Shown here in pieces: positions 15,543-22,519 of a DNA stretch of 64,000 nt; positions within the stretch are counted from its first letter, which is position 1; each line of letters starts with the position of its first letter. Both the position numbers and the translations under genes were made by a program. The DNA is from Halobacillus sp. A1 (GTDB taxonomy: Bacteria > Bacillota > Bacilli > Bacillales > Halobacillaceae), in contig NZ_JAIZEN010000009.1 of assembly GCF_024189295.1 (NCBI RefSeq), forward strand, positions 62,001 to 126,000, given 5' to 3'. Under the pieces are notes generated by a model. That model was not told where the DNA came from. It searched no databases and saw nothing but the letters and a program-made list of their open reading frames with translations.

Positions 15543-15731
15543 TTAACTAACTTTTTCATTAGATTCTTTAGCTTCTCGAATTGCCTGCAATACTTCTTCC
15601 TTCTTATCTTTGGGAAGCTCATTTCTCAACAACCGACTAAAGTTTCCCTCATGCAATCCATAAGCTTCTGCTACTTGCCATTGTTTCAATTCTGCATCTT
15701 TAATCGCTTCACGAATTTCCCTGTTCTTCAC
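15543..15731 (-). CDS. Small Cro-like HTH protein, first gene of the leftward operon
   Basis: A 62-residue protein with one helix-turn-helix (KQWQVAEAYGLHEGNFSRLL). GTG start; GGGAGGG lies 7 bases upstream. It is transcribed divergently from the cI-like repressor at 15909, from the strong promoter at 15764-15792. The pair has the arrangement of a Cro/cI-type switch. Confidence 0.7.
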   Translation of the reverse strand: MKNREIREAIKDAELKQWQVAEAYGLHEGNFSRLLRNELPKDKKEEVLQAIREAKESNEKVS

Positions 15732-15763
15732 TAATACACCCTCCCTTTTTAGTATCTATAGAA

Positions 15764-15792
15764 AGTATATATGATGTTGTTGCCACTGTCAA
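15764..15792 (-). promoter_or_regulatory. Leftward operon promoter with operator in the spacer
   Basis: On the minus strand: TTGACA (15792-15787), 17-bp spacer, TATACT (15769-15764), a near-perfect sigma-A promoter. The palindromic site TTGCCACTGTCAA (15780-15792) covers the -35 box and part of the spacer. Confidence 0.8.
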
Positions 15793-15884
15793 CTTAAATG
15801 AAACAATAACAAAAAAACATTGCCAATAAAGGTTTAACATCATGTTTACAATGGCAACATTAAAGTATATAATAAAAACATCAT
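15771..15884. promoter_or_regulatory. Operator cluster of the divergent switch
   Basis: Three TTGCCA sites: TGTTGCCACTG (15778-), CATTGCCAATA (15818-) and, inverted, ACAATGGCAACA (15848-). The outer two extend to a common TGTTGCCAyTGTmAAC. Three AACATCAT copies lie at 15771 (inverted), 15836 and 15877. Two motif families would suit two regulators. Confidence 0.6.
15845..15873 (+). promoter_or_regulatory. Repressor-integrase promoter
   Basis: TTTACA (15845-15850), 17-bp spacer, TATAAT (15868-15873). The inverted operator TGGCAACA lies inside the spacer, mirroring the leftward promoter. Confidence 0.75.
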
Positions 15885-15908
15885 CAACAATTAATAGGCG
15901 GTGAAAAC

Positions 15909-16313
15909 ATGAATTTCGGAGAAGAAATTAAAAGATTGAGGAAAGAGAAAAACTTGACACTCGATAAGTTAGCTGAAAAAAGCGAGTTATCTAAAAGCTA
16001 TTTATCAAGGCTGGAAAATAATAAAAGAAAAACACCTAACAAAGAAACTATCCTAAAATTAGCGAGAGGCTTAGAGGTCAGTTCAACTGTTATTTTTCAA
16101 TTAGCAGGTTATAAGAAAAAGAAAGTAGACGTTGAAAACATATTAAAACTTAACGAAGCATTTAAAAATTGGGAACCTGAATTTATTCCTAAAGGTAGGC
16201 ATTTATCAAGAACATTAAGAGATGGAGAACCATTGTATTTCATGTCCAAAGAGCTCTCGGAAAAGGACAAAGAAAAGATATTCAAGTTTATTGAGGATTT
16301 TATTCTTAATTAA
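15909..16313 (+). CDS. cI-like repressor (XRE family)
   Basis: A 134-residue protein with a canonical N-terminal HTH_3 domain (LTLDKLAEKSELSKSYLSRLEN). The C-terminal part is about 65 residues (NWEPEFIPKGRHLSRTLRDG) with no LexA-type Ser-Lys protease, so it should not be cleaved by the SOS route; release by a protein partner would fit phage-satellite master repressors. GGCGGTG precedes the ATG. The integrase follows 13 bases downstream in the same direction. It is divergent from the leftward operon across the operator cluster. Confidence 0.8.
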   Translation: MNFGEEIKRLRKEKNLTLDKLAEKSELSKSYLSRLENNKRKTPNKETILKLARGLEVSSTVIFQLAGYKKKKVDVENILKLNEAFKNWEPEFIPKGRHLSRTLRDGEPLYFMSKELSEKDKEKIFKFIEDFILN

Positions 16314-16326
16314 AGGAGGCAAACAA

Positions 16327-17508
16327 ATGTCTGGAAGCGTGGAGAATAGAGGAAATGGCTCCTGGAGGTTGACGGTTCGTTTAGGAAAAGACAAGGATAA
16401 TAAGTATATTCGGAAGCGGAAAACCATTAAGGCAAAGAACATTACAGAAGCTCGCAAACGGTTAGCTGAATTTGTAACAGAAATTGAAGCAGGCGCTTAT
16501 ATCGATCCATCTAAAATGAAGTTTGAAGCCTTTGTATCTGAATGGTGTGATAAGTACGCAAAGAAGCATCTTGCTCCTAAGACATTAGAAAACCACATGT
16601 ACCCTATTAAGAATTACTTAATTCCACAATTCGGCCACATGCGACTAGACGAAATAAAAACGATCCATATTATTAATTATCTGAATAGCTTAGAGAATGA
16701 TGGTATGAGAATGGATGATAAAGAAGGCGGTCTATCTGATTCAAGTATCTTGTACCACTATAGAGTATTGAGGAATGTGTTTAGCAGGGCTAAAGAGTGG
16801 GGCATCATAAAAAATAACCCTGTGGAGAATGTGAAGCGGCCTAAAGTATCGAAGGAAAAGACAGAAGTTTATACACAAGAGGAAGTGCAGGAATTATTTC
16901 ATCTGCTCCAGGATCAACCAATACACCAAAGGTTAATTATTAAACTTGCCATTACTACAGGGTTAAGACGTGGAGAATTGCTTGGCCTTCAATGGGAGGA
17001 CATTGATTTAGATACACGTACTATAGAAGTGAAGCACTCGCTTCAATACTTGAATGGTGAAGGCTTTAACCTTAAGACAACTAAAACAAAGTCCTCTATT
17101 CGATCTGTGGTAGTGCCTACATTTATTATTGAAGAATTAAAAAAATATAAGCATCAGAAGAAGAAGGATAAATTAAGAGCTGCTGAATTATGGGAAGGCG
17201 GTCAATATGATTATGTATTCTCGTCCGAATTTGGGAAACCTTTGTACCCTACAGTACCAGGGACATGGTGGAGAAGGTTTATCAAGCGTACAGGCTTTAA
17301 GTTTATCCGTTTCCACGACCTAAGACATACAGCCGCTACAATTTTAATTAATCAAGGCGTACACGCTAAAGTTATCTCTGAACGATTAGGCCACGCTGAT
17401 ATTAAAACTACAATGAATATATACGGTCAATATGTAAGACAAGCGGATGAAGAAGCGGCTGACAAGCTAAACACTCTTTTCCAGCCACAAGTAAATAAAT
17501 CAAACTAA
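16327..17508 (+). CDS. int: Tyrosine recombinase (integrase) of the element
   Basis: A 393-residue tyrosine recombinase that should integrate and excise the element at tRNA-Val. An N-terminal basic three-strand arm-binding domain (GSWRLTVRLGKDKDNKYIRK) is followed by the SAM-like core-binding domain (about 65-170) and the catalytic domain. Catalytic residues: Arg214 (TGLRRGE), the Lys of KTKSS near 255, His330 and Arg333 (HDLRH), His356 (GHADI) and Tyr366 (NIYGQY). AAAGGAGG lies 7 bases before the chosen ATG; a longer frame would overlap the repressor. The gene ends about 330 bases from the right att site. Confidence 0.92.
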   Translation: MSGSVENRGNGSWRLTVRLGKDKDNKYIRKRKTIKAKNITEARKRLAEFVTEIEAGAYIDPSKMKFEAFVSEWCDKYAKKHLAPKTLENHMYPIKNYLIPQFGHMRLDEIKTIHIINYLNSLENDGMRMDDKEGGLSDSSILYHYRVLRNVFSRAKEWGIIKNNPVENVKRPKVSKEKTEVYTQEEVQELFHLLQDQPIHQRLIIKLAITTGLRRGELLGLQWEDIDLDTRTIEVKHSLQYLNGEGFNLKTTKTKSSIRSVVVPTFIIEELKKYKHQKKKDKLRAAELWEGGQYDYVFSSEFGKPLYPTVPGTWWRRFIKRTGFKFIRFHDLRHTAATILINQGVHAKVISERLGHADIKTTMNIYGQYVRQADEEAADKLNTLFQPQVNKSN

Positions 17509-17540
17509 GGTTCGCATCAAATTGCGGATCTTTTTTATTT
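17509..17540 (+). terminator. Terminator of the repressor-integrase transcript
   Basis: Stem GGTTCGCA/TGCGGATC (two G-U pairs) with a 6-nt loop, followed by TTTTTTATTT directly after the int stop codon. Confidence 0.75.
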
Positions 17541-17659
17541 CGCTAATTTCGACTTGATTTCGATTGTATTTCTTATCGAAATGACTTAAGGCTTAATTTA
17601 ATAGGATTCTTAACGGTATTTCGATATTTCGATATTTGCGGTAACTTCTCTATCGAAAT
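17537..17659. repeat. Right array of TATCGAAAT-type repeats
   Basis: ATTTCGCTA (17537), ATTTCGACT (17546), ATTTCGATT (17557), TATCGAAAT (17574), ATTTCGATA at 17618 and 17626 in an 8-bp tandem, and TATCGAAAT (17651). This is the same motif family as the left array at 9128-9216. Confidence 0.65.
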
Positions 17660-17719
17660 GGTACCAACACAATTTTAAGAGCTTAGGTAAACTTACACTT
17701 TTATATGTGTATTTTAAAA

Positions 17720-17740
17720 TTTGTCCCCAGTTTGTCCCCA
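17720..17740 (+). repeat. Right pair of TTTGTCCCCA sites (candidate integrase arm sites)
   Basis: TTTGTCCCCA at 17720 and 17731, 11 bp apart, ending 95 bp from the right att core. The left pair has the same spacing and lies 115 bp from its core. Confidence 0.65.
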
Positions 17741-17785
17741 TTCACCCTGTACCACTATTATTAAACCTCATGTACTAGTACAATA

Positions 17786-17824
17786 GAAAAAGCCGCCAAC
17801 CCTTGGTATACAAAGGCTAACGAC
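17786..17824 (-). terminator. Element-encoded terminator for tRNA-Val
   Basis: On the minus strand a stem of GTCGTTAGCC with GGTTGGCGGC (several G-U pairs) is followed by TTTTT, 14 bases after the tRNA 3' end. It lies within the element. Confidence 0.6.
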
Positions 17825-17834
17825 TTTATGACTT

Positions 17835-17880
17835 TGGATGATTCCGATTGGGCTCGAACCAACGACCTCCACCCTGTCAA
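17835..17880. repeat. attR: 46-bp core in the intact tRNA-Val
   Basis: Identical to 8868-8913. It starts 4 bases beyond the tRNA 3' end and runs to the anticodon loop of tRNA-Val. Confidence 0.92.
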
Positions 17881-17911
17881 GGTGGCGCTCTCCCAGCTGA
17901 GCTACGGAATC
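17839..17911 (-). tRNA. tRNA-Val (anticodon GAC)
   Basis: A 73-nt cloverleaf on the minus strand. Acceptor GATTCCG/CGGAATC with A73, D-arm GCTCAGCTGGGAGAGC, anticodon arm CCACC-TTGACAG-GGTGG (anticodon GAC), T-arm with GGTTCGAGCC. CCA is not encoded (TCC follows). The element is integrated in its 3' half, and the mature sequence is preserved. Confidence 0.95.
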
Positions 17912-17952
17912 ACGTATGTAAAAGTTTCGTAAAATTGTTTCGAACAAATATT

Positions 17953-17981
17953 AATATACAACGTGACGAGAATAATGTCAA
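17953..17981 (-). promoter_or_regulatory. tRNA-Val promoter
   Basis: On the minus strand: TTGACA (17981-17976), 17-bp spacer, TATATT (17958-17953), about 40 bases upstream of the tRNA 5' end. Confidence 0.7.
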
Positions 17982-18149
17982 CGAATTTTTTTAAATCTTA
18001 AAGGCTATACGATAAAAGAAGGAAAAAGTATAATTGAACCTTCCATTCTACTTTTCTAAACATTATGTGATAAAATAAAGGTAGCACGTTTACAGCCCCT
18101 GTCATACGGGAATTTTAGGAGCATGGTTTTGTTGTTAGGAGGCGGCCTG

Positions 18150-18881
18150 ATGGGTAGAAAAGGTCAAATGAAAGACTATACTATTTCAAGTAAATACTTA
18201 GACGAAGATATGCAGTTGAAGGTGTACACACCAGAAAATTTCTCCCCCCTTTATAAATACCATTTTTGCATTATGCAGGATGGGAACGATTATTATCAAA
18301 TGGGGCGAGCTGCGACTTTGAGTGATCAACTCCACTCTGATCACGACATAGAAAATACGATATTCATCGGCATTCATTATAATGACCGGTATGATCGTCA
18401 GGATAAATATCACCCGGATGGTAAAAAGCAGGGTGATTACATTAATTTTCTTATTCGAGAAGTGGTCCCTTTCTTAGATGAAGAATTACCGGGATTCAGT
18501 ATGGGAAGAGGACGGACGCTGGCTGGTGATTCTCTTGCCGGAACATTAGCCTTGATGACCGCTGCAAGATTCCCGAACATCTTTGGGAATGTGATCATGC
18601 AGAGCCCTTATGTGGATGCGCACGTCATGGAATACATCCAGTCGATCAAAGATTTCTCATCTCTGACTGTTTATCATACAATAGGAAATGAAGAAACAGA
18701 TGTTAAGACTACTGATGGGGATCGTAAAGACTTTTTGACCCCGAACTTGGAATTACATGATTACTTAGAAAAACAGTCGCTGTCCTATGTTTTTTATGAG
18801 CTGGAGGGCGATCACACGTGGGGATCCTGGCAAAAGGATTTCAAACGTGCACTGCTAACTATATTTGGTAAAGAAGATTAA
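18150..18881 (+). CDS. Esterase-family protein, YjcH type
   Basis: A 243-residue alpha/beta-hydrolase of the esterase-D-like family. The nucleophile elbow is GDSLAG, with a GNEETD segment and a late ELEGDHTWGSW that supplies the likely catalytic His. TTAGGAGGCGG precedes the chosen ATG; the longer frame would contain this site. It is followed 15 bases later by the yjcG-like gene and then the yjcF-like gene, the same three partners grouped in B. subtilis, which supports the YjcH label. Substrate unknown; siderophore-ester-like or sugar esters are possible. Confidence 0.8.
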   Translation: MGRKGQMKDYTISSKYLDEDMQLKVYTPENFSPLYKYHFCIMQDGNDYYQMGRAATLSDQLHSDHDIENTIFIGIHYNDRYDRQDKYHPDGKKQGDYINFLIREVVPFLDEELPGFSMGRGRTLAGDSLAGTLALMTAARFPNIFGNVIMQSPYVDAHVMEYIQSIKDFSSLTVYHTIGNEETDVKTTDGDRKDFLTPNLELHDYLEKQSLSYVFYELEGDHTWGSWQKDFKRALLTIFGKED

Positions 18882-18896
18882 GGAGGTCATGGAAAA

Positions 18897-19409
18897 ATGA
18901 GATACGGAATTGCAGTATTCCCATCAAAAAAAGTACAAGATGAGGCTAACTCTTATCGGAAACGTTATGATCCGCATTACGCTTTGATTCCACCGCATAT
19001 CACTCTGAAGGAACCGTTTGAAGCTGAGGAAAATCAGATTGAGAAAGAAATCATCCCTGAGCTTAAAAAAATCTCCAGTGGAACGACACCATTTAAAATT
19101 AATATTCACAAGGTCAGTTCTTTCACTCCTGTAACGAATACGATTTACTTGAAGGTTGAACGCACAGAAGAAATATTTACTTTAAATGAAAAACTGCACG
19201 AAGGGATATTGCCTGATAACAAGGAATACTCTTTTGTTCCGCACATTACGATTGCCCAGAAGCTTTCGGATGAAGAGTACTCAGATGTGTACGGTACACT
19301 CAGTATGCTGAAGTTCGATCTAGAAGATAAAGTTGATCGCTTTCAGCTTCTTTACCAACTGGAAAACGGAGCATGGAGCGTGTATGAGACGTTCCGGCTT
19401 GGAGAATAA
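18897..19409 (+). CDS. 2H phosphoesterase, YjcG family
   Basis: A 170-residue protein of the 2H (LigT-like) superfamily with two His-x-Thr motifs, PHITLKEPF and PHITIAQKL, that form the active site. Full length for YjcG. AAGGAGG is 10 bases upstream of the ATG; an intervening ATG gives only a three-codon frame. Substrate unknown; cyclic phosphates of RNA or nucleotides are typical for the superfamily. It lies in a likely operon with the flanking esterase and GNAT genes. Confidence 0.88.
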   Translation: MRYGIAVFPSKKVQDEANSYRKRYDPHYALIPPHITLKEPFEAEENQIEKEIIPELKKISSGTTPFKINIHKVSSFTPVTNTIYLKVERTEEIFTLNEKLHEGILPDNKEYSFVPHITIAQKLSDEEYSDVYGTLSMLKFDLEDKVDRFQLLYQLENGAWSVYETFRLGE

Positions 19410-19414
19410 CTGAA

Positions 19415-19843
19415 ATGCATGTTGATATTCGGATCGCAGCTAATGATTTAGAGAAGAAGGATGCATTTACTGTTCGGGAAATCGTTTTTGTTGATGAACA
19501 GCAAGTATCTATAGAAGATGAACACGATGAACATGATGAGACTGCCACTCACATCATTGGCTATGTGGAGAATGAGCCATTGTTAGCAGCAAGACTTCGC
19601 TTTGTAGAAGATTACGGTAAGTTTGAGAGAATTTGCGTAGCAAAATCTCACCGAGGACTGTCTTTGGGTAAACAAATCATCCAGCATATGGAACAAGTGA
19701 CAAAAGAGGCAGGCTTTCCAAAAGCTAAACTGAATGCGCAGACCCATGCTGTGGGTTTTTATCAAAGTTTAGGTTACGAAGTTGTCTCTTCTGAATTCAT
19801 GGATGCCGGCATCCCCCATGTAACTATGATTAAACCATTATAA
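19415..19843 (+). CDS. GNAT N-acetyltransferase, YjcF family
   Basis: A 142-residue GNAT acetyltransferase: acidic stretch EDEHDEHDETATHIIGY, then LAARLRFVEDYGKFERICVAKSHRG, the acetyl-CoA loop RGLSLGKQIIQHM, and the C-terminal QTHAVGFYQSLGYE. Strongly like YjcF. It begins 5 bases after the yjcG stop. The acceptor substrate is unknown. Confidence 0.88.
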   Translation: MHVDIRIAANDLEKKDAFTVREIVFVDEQQVSIEDEHDEHDETATHIIGYVENEPLLAARLRFVEDYGKFERICVAKSHRGLSLGKQIIQHMEQVTKEAGFPKAKLNAQTHAVGFYQSLGYEVVSSEFMDAGIPHVTMIKPL

Positions 19844-19848
19844 TTACG

Positions 19849-19880
19849 AACACCTGCTTATGGCTAAGCAGGTGTTTTTT
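19849..19880 (+). terminator. Terminator of the yjcH-yjcG-yjcF operon
   Basis: 12-bp stem AACACCTGCTTA/TAAGCAGGTGTT with loop TGGC, then six T residues. Confidence 0.9.
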
Positions 19881-19945
19881 GTATAAATTTCTCCTTTCAA
19901 GTCTACAATGCTGAGAGACGATGGTTTTTTGGGGAAGGGGATTTT

Positions 19946-20632
19946 ATGGAATACTTACGGATTGCAGTGGAGTCGCTTTTCGGATTCGGGGCCTTATTCA
20001 TTCTGACAAAGGTTTTAGGAAAAACTCAGATTACACAAATTACTGCCTTTGATTTTATTGCGGCGCTCGTATTAGGGGAATTGGTCGGTAATGCTTTGTA
20101 TGACAAAGAAGTCGGCATCCCTCAGATTGCTTTTGCCGTATTTCTCTGGGGCATTCTTATCTATATAACGGAAATCGTTACAGAAAAGCTTAAAGGAACC
20201 CGCAAGTTCTTAGAAGGTAAGCCTGCAATTATTATCGACCAGGGACGAATCCAGCGAGAAGAATTAAAAAACAACAAATTAGACATTAATCAGCTACAGC
20301 ACCTGCTCCGTTCAAAAGATGTTTTCTCTATACAGGATGTTCAGTTTGCTGTGCTGGAAACGGATGGCACTATTTCTGTCATGAAAAGATCTCAAGCAGA
20401 AACTGTGACACGGGAAGACATGAACCTTCCTCCTCAAAGGGCATCCCTCCCACGAATGCTCGTAAGTGACGGAGAGGTGTTGTGGGACAACCTTAAGGAG
20501 CTTGGATATGATAAAAGGTGGCTTGAAGCCGAGCTTCATACGCAAAATTACCAAAGAGTTCAGGATGTTCTCATTGCAGAATATACACCCGGAGAGCAGC
20601 TCTTCGTCATGGGTTATGAGCCGGCTGGATAG
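19946..20632 (+). CDS. YetF/YrbG-type DUF421 membrane protein
   Basis: A 228-residue protein with three N-terminal membrane segments (LRIAVESLFGFGALFILTKV; FDFIAALVLGELVGNALY; IAFAVFLWGILIYITEIV), followed by the conserved soluble part (FLEGKPAIIIDQGRI, DINQLQHLLRSKDVFSIQDV, FAVLETDGTISVM). This is the YetF/DUF421 family, whose members affect spore germination receptors or stress in Bacillus. GGGGAAGGGG precedes the ATG. Its 3' end overlaps the converging beta-lactamase-fold gene by 19 bases. Confidence 0.85.
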   Translation: MEYLRIAVESLFGFGALFILTKVLGKTQITQITAFDFIAALVLGELVGNALYDKEVGIPQIAFAVFLWGILIYITEIVTEKLKGTRKFLEGKPAIIIDQGRIQREELKNNKLDINQLQHLLRSKDVFSIQDVQFAVLETDGTISVMKRSQAETVTREDMNLPPQRASLPRMLVSDGEVLWDNLKELGYDKRWLEAELHTQNYQRVQDVLIAEYTPGEQLFVMGYEPAG

Positions 20633-21507
20633 AAGGTCCACTTGAAATCACTCACTTGATGGGTGATTTTTTTACGTTTAATTAGTCCGACCAGATAAGC
20701 AGAAACAGCCGTTCGGTATAACAACCACTGAGAAAGATGGGGAGCATTGACTTTATAGGCTTCACACATAGAAGCTACAATATTTTCATGCGTGACCGGT
20801 TGATCAATATAACGGTCCAGCCAAACCAATAATTTTTCATGGTAATCTATATTATCCTGGACAGTTGCCTGAAAATCTTCCTCGTATACTCCATGACCAG
20901 GAAGAGCTCCTTTGCAATATATATCTTGTACCACTTTGAGGCTTTGGATTGCAGCCTCGGCATCTGTTATGTATGGAATCTTATGTTTGTTCAGTTGCTC
21001 TGAGCTGAAATAAGCATCCGCTGCGAATAAAATATTATAAGCAAGTATACAGAGCTGATGGTAGCTGTGGCCCGGAACAGCAATCGCTCTGAGTCGTAAC
21101 GTACCTGCTTTCAATTCTCCCTGTTGTACTTCAGTGTCTACTTGCATGGCAGGCCCCTGTAAAAATTTATTTTGTAATTCTGGAAGAGGGTCATTCCCCG
21201 CAAATAAATAAAGAGGTTCAAGTTTTGGATTCTGCAGAATGGCAGCTTCAAATTCGGGCGCAAACGTATGGATGTTGTAATTCTTTTGGAGATAGGCGGC
21301 CCCTCCATAATGATCTGCATGTGCATGAGTAATAAAAAGATGGGTTAGAGGAAGCTGCTGTCTATGCAGCTCCCTCTCCACCTTTTTCACGGAAGAAGTG
21401 TCTATTCCTGTATCGATAAGTAAACCTGTAGTACCATCCGTTACATACCCTATGTTGACCGTACTATTATAATAATAGCAATGTGAGTTGATCTGTATAA
21501 GTGACAT
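20614..21507 (-). CDS. Metallo-beta-lactamase-fold hydrolase
   Basis: A 297-residue MBL-fold enzyme: THAHADHYGG (HxHxDH zinc motif), a His in VPGHSYH, FAADAYF and GALPGHG, as in glyoxalase-II-like hydrolases. The extended C-terminal helical part (HEKLLVWLDRYIDQPVTHEN) is seen in MBL proteins with an added winged domain. ATG is preceded by AGGAG with an 8-base gap; a GTG two codons earlier is too close to it. The reaction is unknown. It lies 24 bases after a conserved small gene and probably shares its transcript. Confidence 0.82.
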   Translation of the reverse strand: MSLIQINSHCYYYNSTVNIGYVTDGTTGLLIDTGIDTSSVKKVERELHRQQLPLTHLFITHAHADHYGGAAYLQKNYNIHTFAPEFEAAILQNPKLEPLYLFAGNDPLPELQNKFLQGPAMQVDTEVQQGELKAGTLRLRAIAVPGHSYHQLCILAYNILFAADAYFSSEQLNKHKIPYITDAEAAIQSLKVVQDIYCKGALPGHGVYEEDFQATVQDNIDYHEKLLVWLDRYIDQPVTHENIVASMCEAYKVNAPHLSQWLLYRTAVSAYLVGLIKRKKITHQVSDFKWTFYPAGS

Positions 21508-21531
21508 AAACACTACTCCTAAAATTATATT

Positions 21532-21828
21532 CTAAATCGTTTCACTGAAACGGCGGCCTTTTCCAGTCACTTCTGAATACACTTGTTGATGCATTTCCGT
21601 TGTTTTTTCATTTTTATTATAATGAATCGTTTGTGGAGCATGCAATTTGCCGCGAAGATATTGAGAATCACGTCGATCCTGTTCCCTCGGTTTATAAAAA
21701 TCTTTCAATTTATGATCCAGGGTAACCTTAAAAACTCGATCCAAAGCAAAAGGATTTCGTGGATCAGGAACTACTCGCTGTTGATAGTCTTGGTACTGGT
21801 AGTGGTTCACTGGAAGAATATAGCCCAT
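21532..21828 (-). CDS. Conserved hypothetical protein (98 aa), MGYILPVNHYQYQDY start
   Basis: I do not recognise a named function. The product begins MGYILPVNHYQYQDYQQR and is polar, basic and helical, with no membrane segment or cysteine. AAGGAGGAGG precedes the ATG. It sits between yjcA and the beta-lactamase-fold gene in one direction, so it belongs to a likely sporulation-period transcript; that is inferred from position only. Confidence 0.7.
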   Translation of the reverse strand: MGYILPVNHYQYQDYQQRVVPDPRNPFALDRVFKVTLDHKLKDFYKPREQDRRDSQYLRGKLHAPQTIHYNKNEKTTEMHQQVYSEVTGKGRRFSETI

Positions 21829-21871
21829 CTTCTACCTCCTCCTTTTTGTTATTGCATACCCTCTTTCTCAA

Positions 21872-22195
21872 TTAATTATTCCCATATAAGCGATCAGCCC
21901 AGGTATATATTAGTGACTGAATACCTGCTAAAGCCATCACAAGTATAAAAAAACCACTATAAGGTACATAAATATGAAGGAAGACGATAAATAAACTCAT
22001 CCACATTCCTACACACCATTGGCAGCTCAACAGTTCTCCGAAAACCCCTTTAGGTTCAAGCCATTCCTCACCCTCTTTACTCACTACTTGAAAGAATCTC
22101 ACTCGAAAAGGTTCGAATATGACGTCCTGTACTATGAGACGAGTAAGCCTGAAACAAGCAAATGCCATCAATAACAATTCCATCCAGCTTATCAT
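21872..22195 (-). CDS. yjcA: Sporulation protein YjcA (DUF1360)
   Basis: A 107-residue membrane protein of the YjcA/DUF1360 family: ACFRLTRLIVQDVIFEPFR near the N-terminus, conserved CQWCVGMWMSLF, and two to three hydrophobic segments ending with WADRLYG. In B. subtilis yjcA lies beside the cotVWXYZ genes and is expressed in sporulation; here the CotZ-type and CotO genes follow on the right. AGAGGGTG precedes the ATG. Confidence 0.85.
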   Translation of the reverse strand: MISWMELLLMAFACFRLTRLIVQDVIFEPFRVRFFQVVSKEGEEWLEPKGVFGELLSCQWCVGMWMSLFIVFLHIYVPYSGFFILVMALAGIQSLIYTWADRLYGNN

Positions 22196-22222
22196 TGAAG
22201 TTCACCCTCTTTTTTCTTCGAT

Positions 22223-22250
22223 AAAAAAGGCCACTACTTTGTAGTGACCT
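22223..22250 (-). terminator. Terminator downstream of the 87-aa coat-associated gene
   Basis: On the minus strand a stem AGGTCACTAC/GTAGTGGCCT with loop AAA is followed by TTTTT. Confidence 0.8.
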
Positions 22251-22255
22251 AATTA

Positions 22256-22519
22256 TTAAATCCAGGAAAATCCACCTCGAGAGCTGCTCGATTCATCGTC
22301 ATGTTTATCTTTTTTATGGCGAGAATTGCTGGATTCATCATCATTAGATCTGTGTCCAAAAAACGGATCGAATCGATCGTGCCCTTTACGATGGTCGTCT
22401 TTGTCGTCCCTATGATGATGTTTACGATCTTTATCATCAGAATCGATGAAGACATTATCCGCCTTTATGATAAGGTCTTTAACATAGATTACATTTTTCT
22501 CTTTTTTCTTCTCGGACAT
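22256..22519 (-). CDS. Probable spore-coat-associated protein, Asp/His/Lys-rich
   Basis: An 87-residue protein with a hydrophobic-patterned start (NVIYVKDLIIKADNVFIDSD), then a long low-complexity Asp/His/Lys/Arg stretch containing DPFFGHR and a Ser/Gly-rich end (SSSSRGGFSWI). The segment KDLxIxADNV plus DPFFG recurs in Bacillaceae proteins near coat genes, as I recall; I have no name for it. The second ATG (22519) is chosen because AAGGAG abuts the first one with no spacer. It lies between yjcA and the CotZ-type gene. Confidence 0.6.
   Translation of the reverse strand: MSEKKKEKNVIYVKDLIIKADNVFIDSDDKDRKHHHRDDKDDHRKGHDRFDPFFGHRSNDDESSNSRHKKDKHDDESSSSRGGFSWI

Larger units (their letters stand above)
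8868..17880. mobile_element. 9.0-kb integrative element in tRNA-Val(GAC), phage-satellite-like
   Basis: Bounded by 46-bp direct repeats derived from the tRNA-Val 3' half, with an intact tRNA at the right end and a tyrosine integrase beside it. A divergent promoter region separates the repressor-integrase pair from a leftward operon. That operon encodes two DNA-binding proteins, an excisionase-like protein, a Prim-Pol, a replication ATPase, a TubC-like protein, several unknown small proteins and a small-terminase-like HTH protein. No capsid, tail, portal, large terminase, lysis, relaxase or FtsK-type genes are seen. The order int-repressor-divergent switch-xis-primase-helicase is that of Gram-positive phage-inducible islands. 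An integrated plasmid-like replicon or a decayed prophage are alternatives. Confidence 0.85.

Noticed and set aside
8868-17880. CRISPR array in the repeat-rich ends of the element
   Set aside because: The repeats are 9-10 bp, irregularly spaced and without spacers of constant length; no cas genes are present.
8868-17880. Integrative conjugative element
   Set aside because: No relaxase, coupling protein or type IV secretion genes were found in any frame of the 9 kb.
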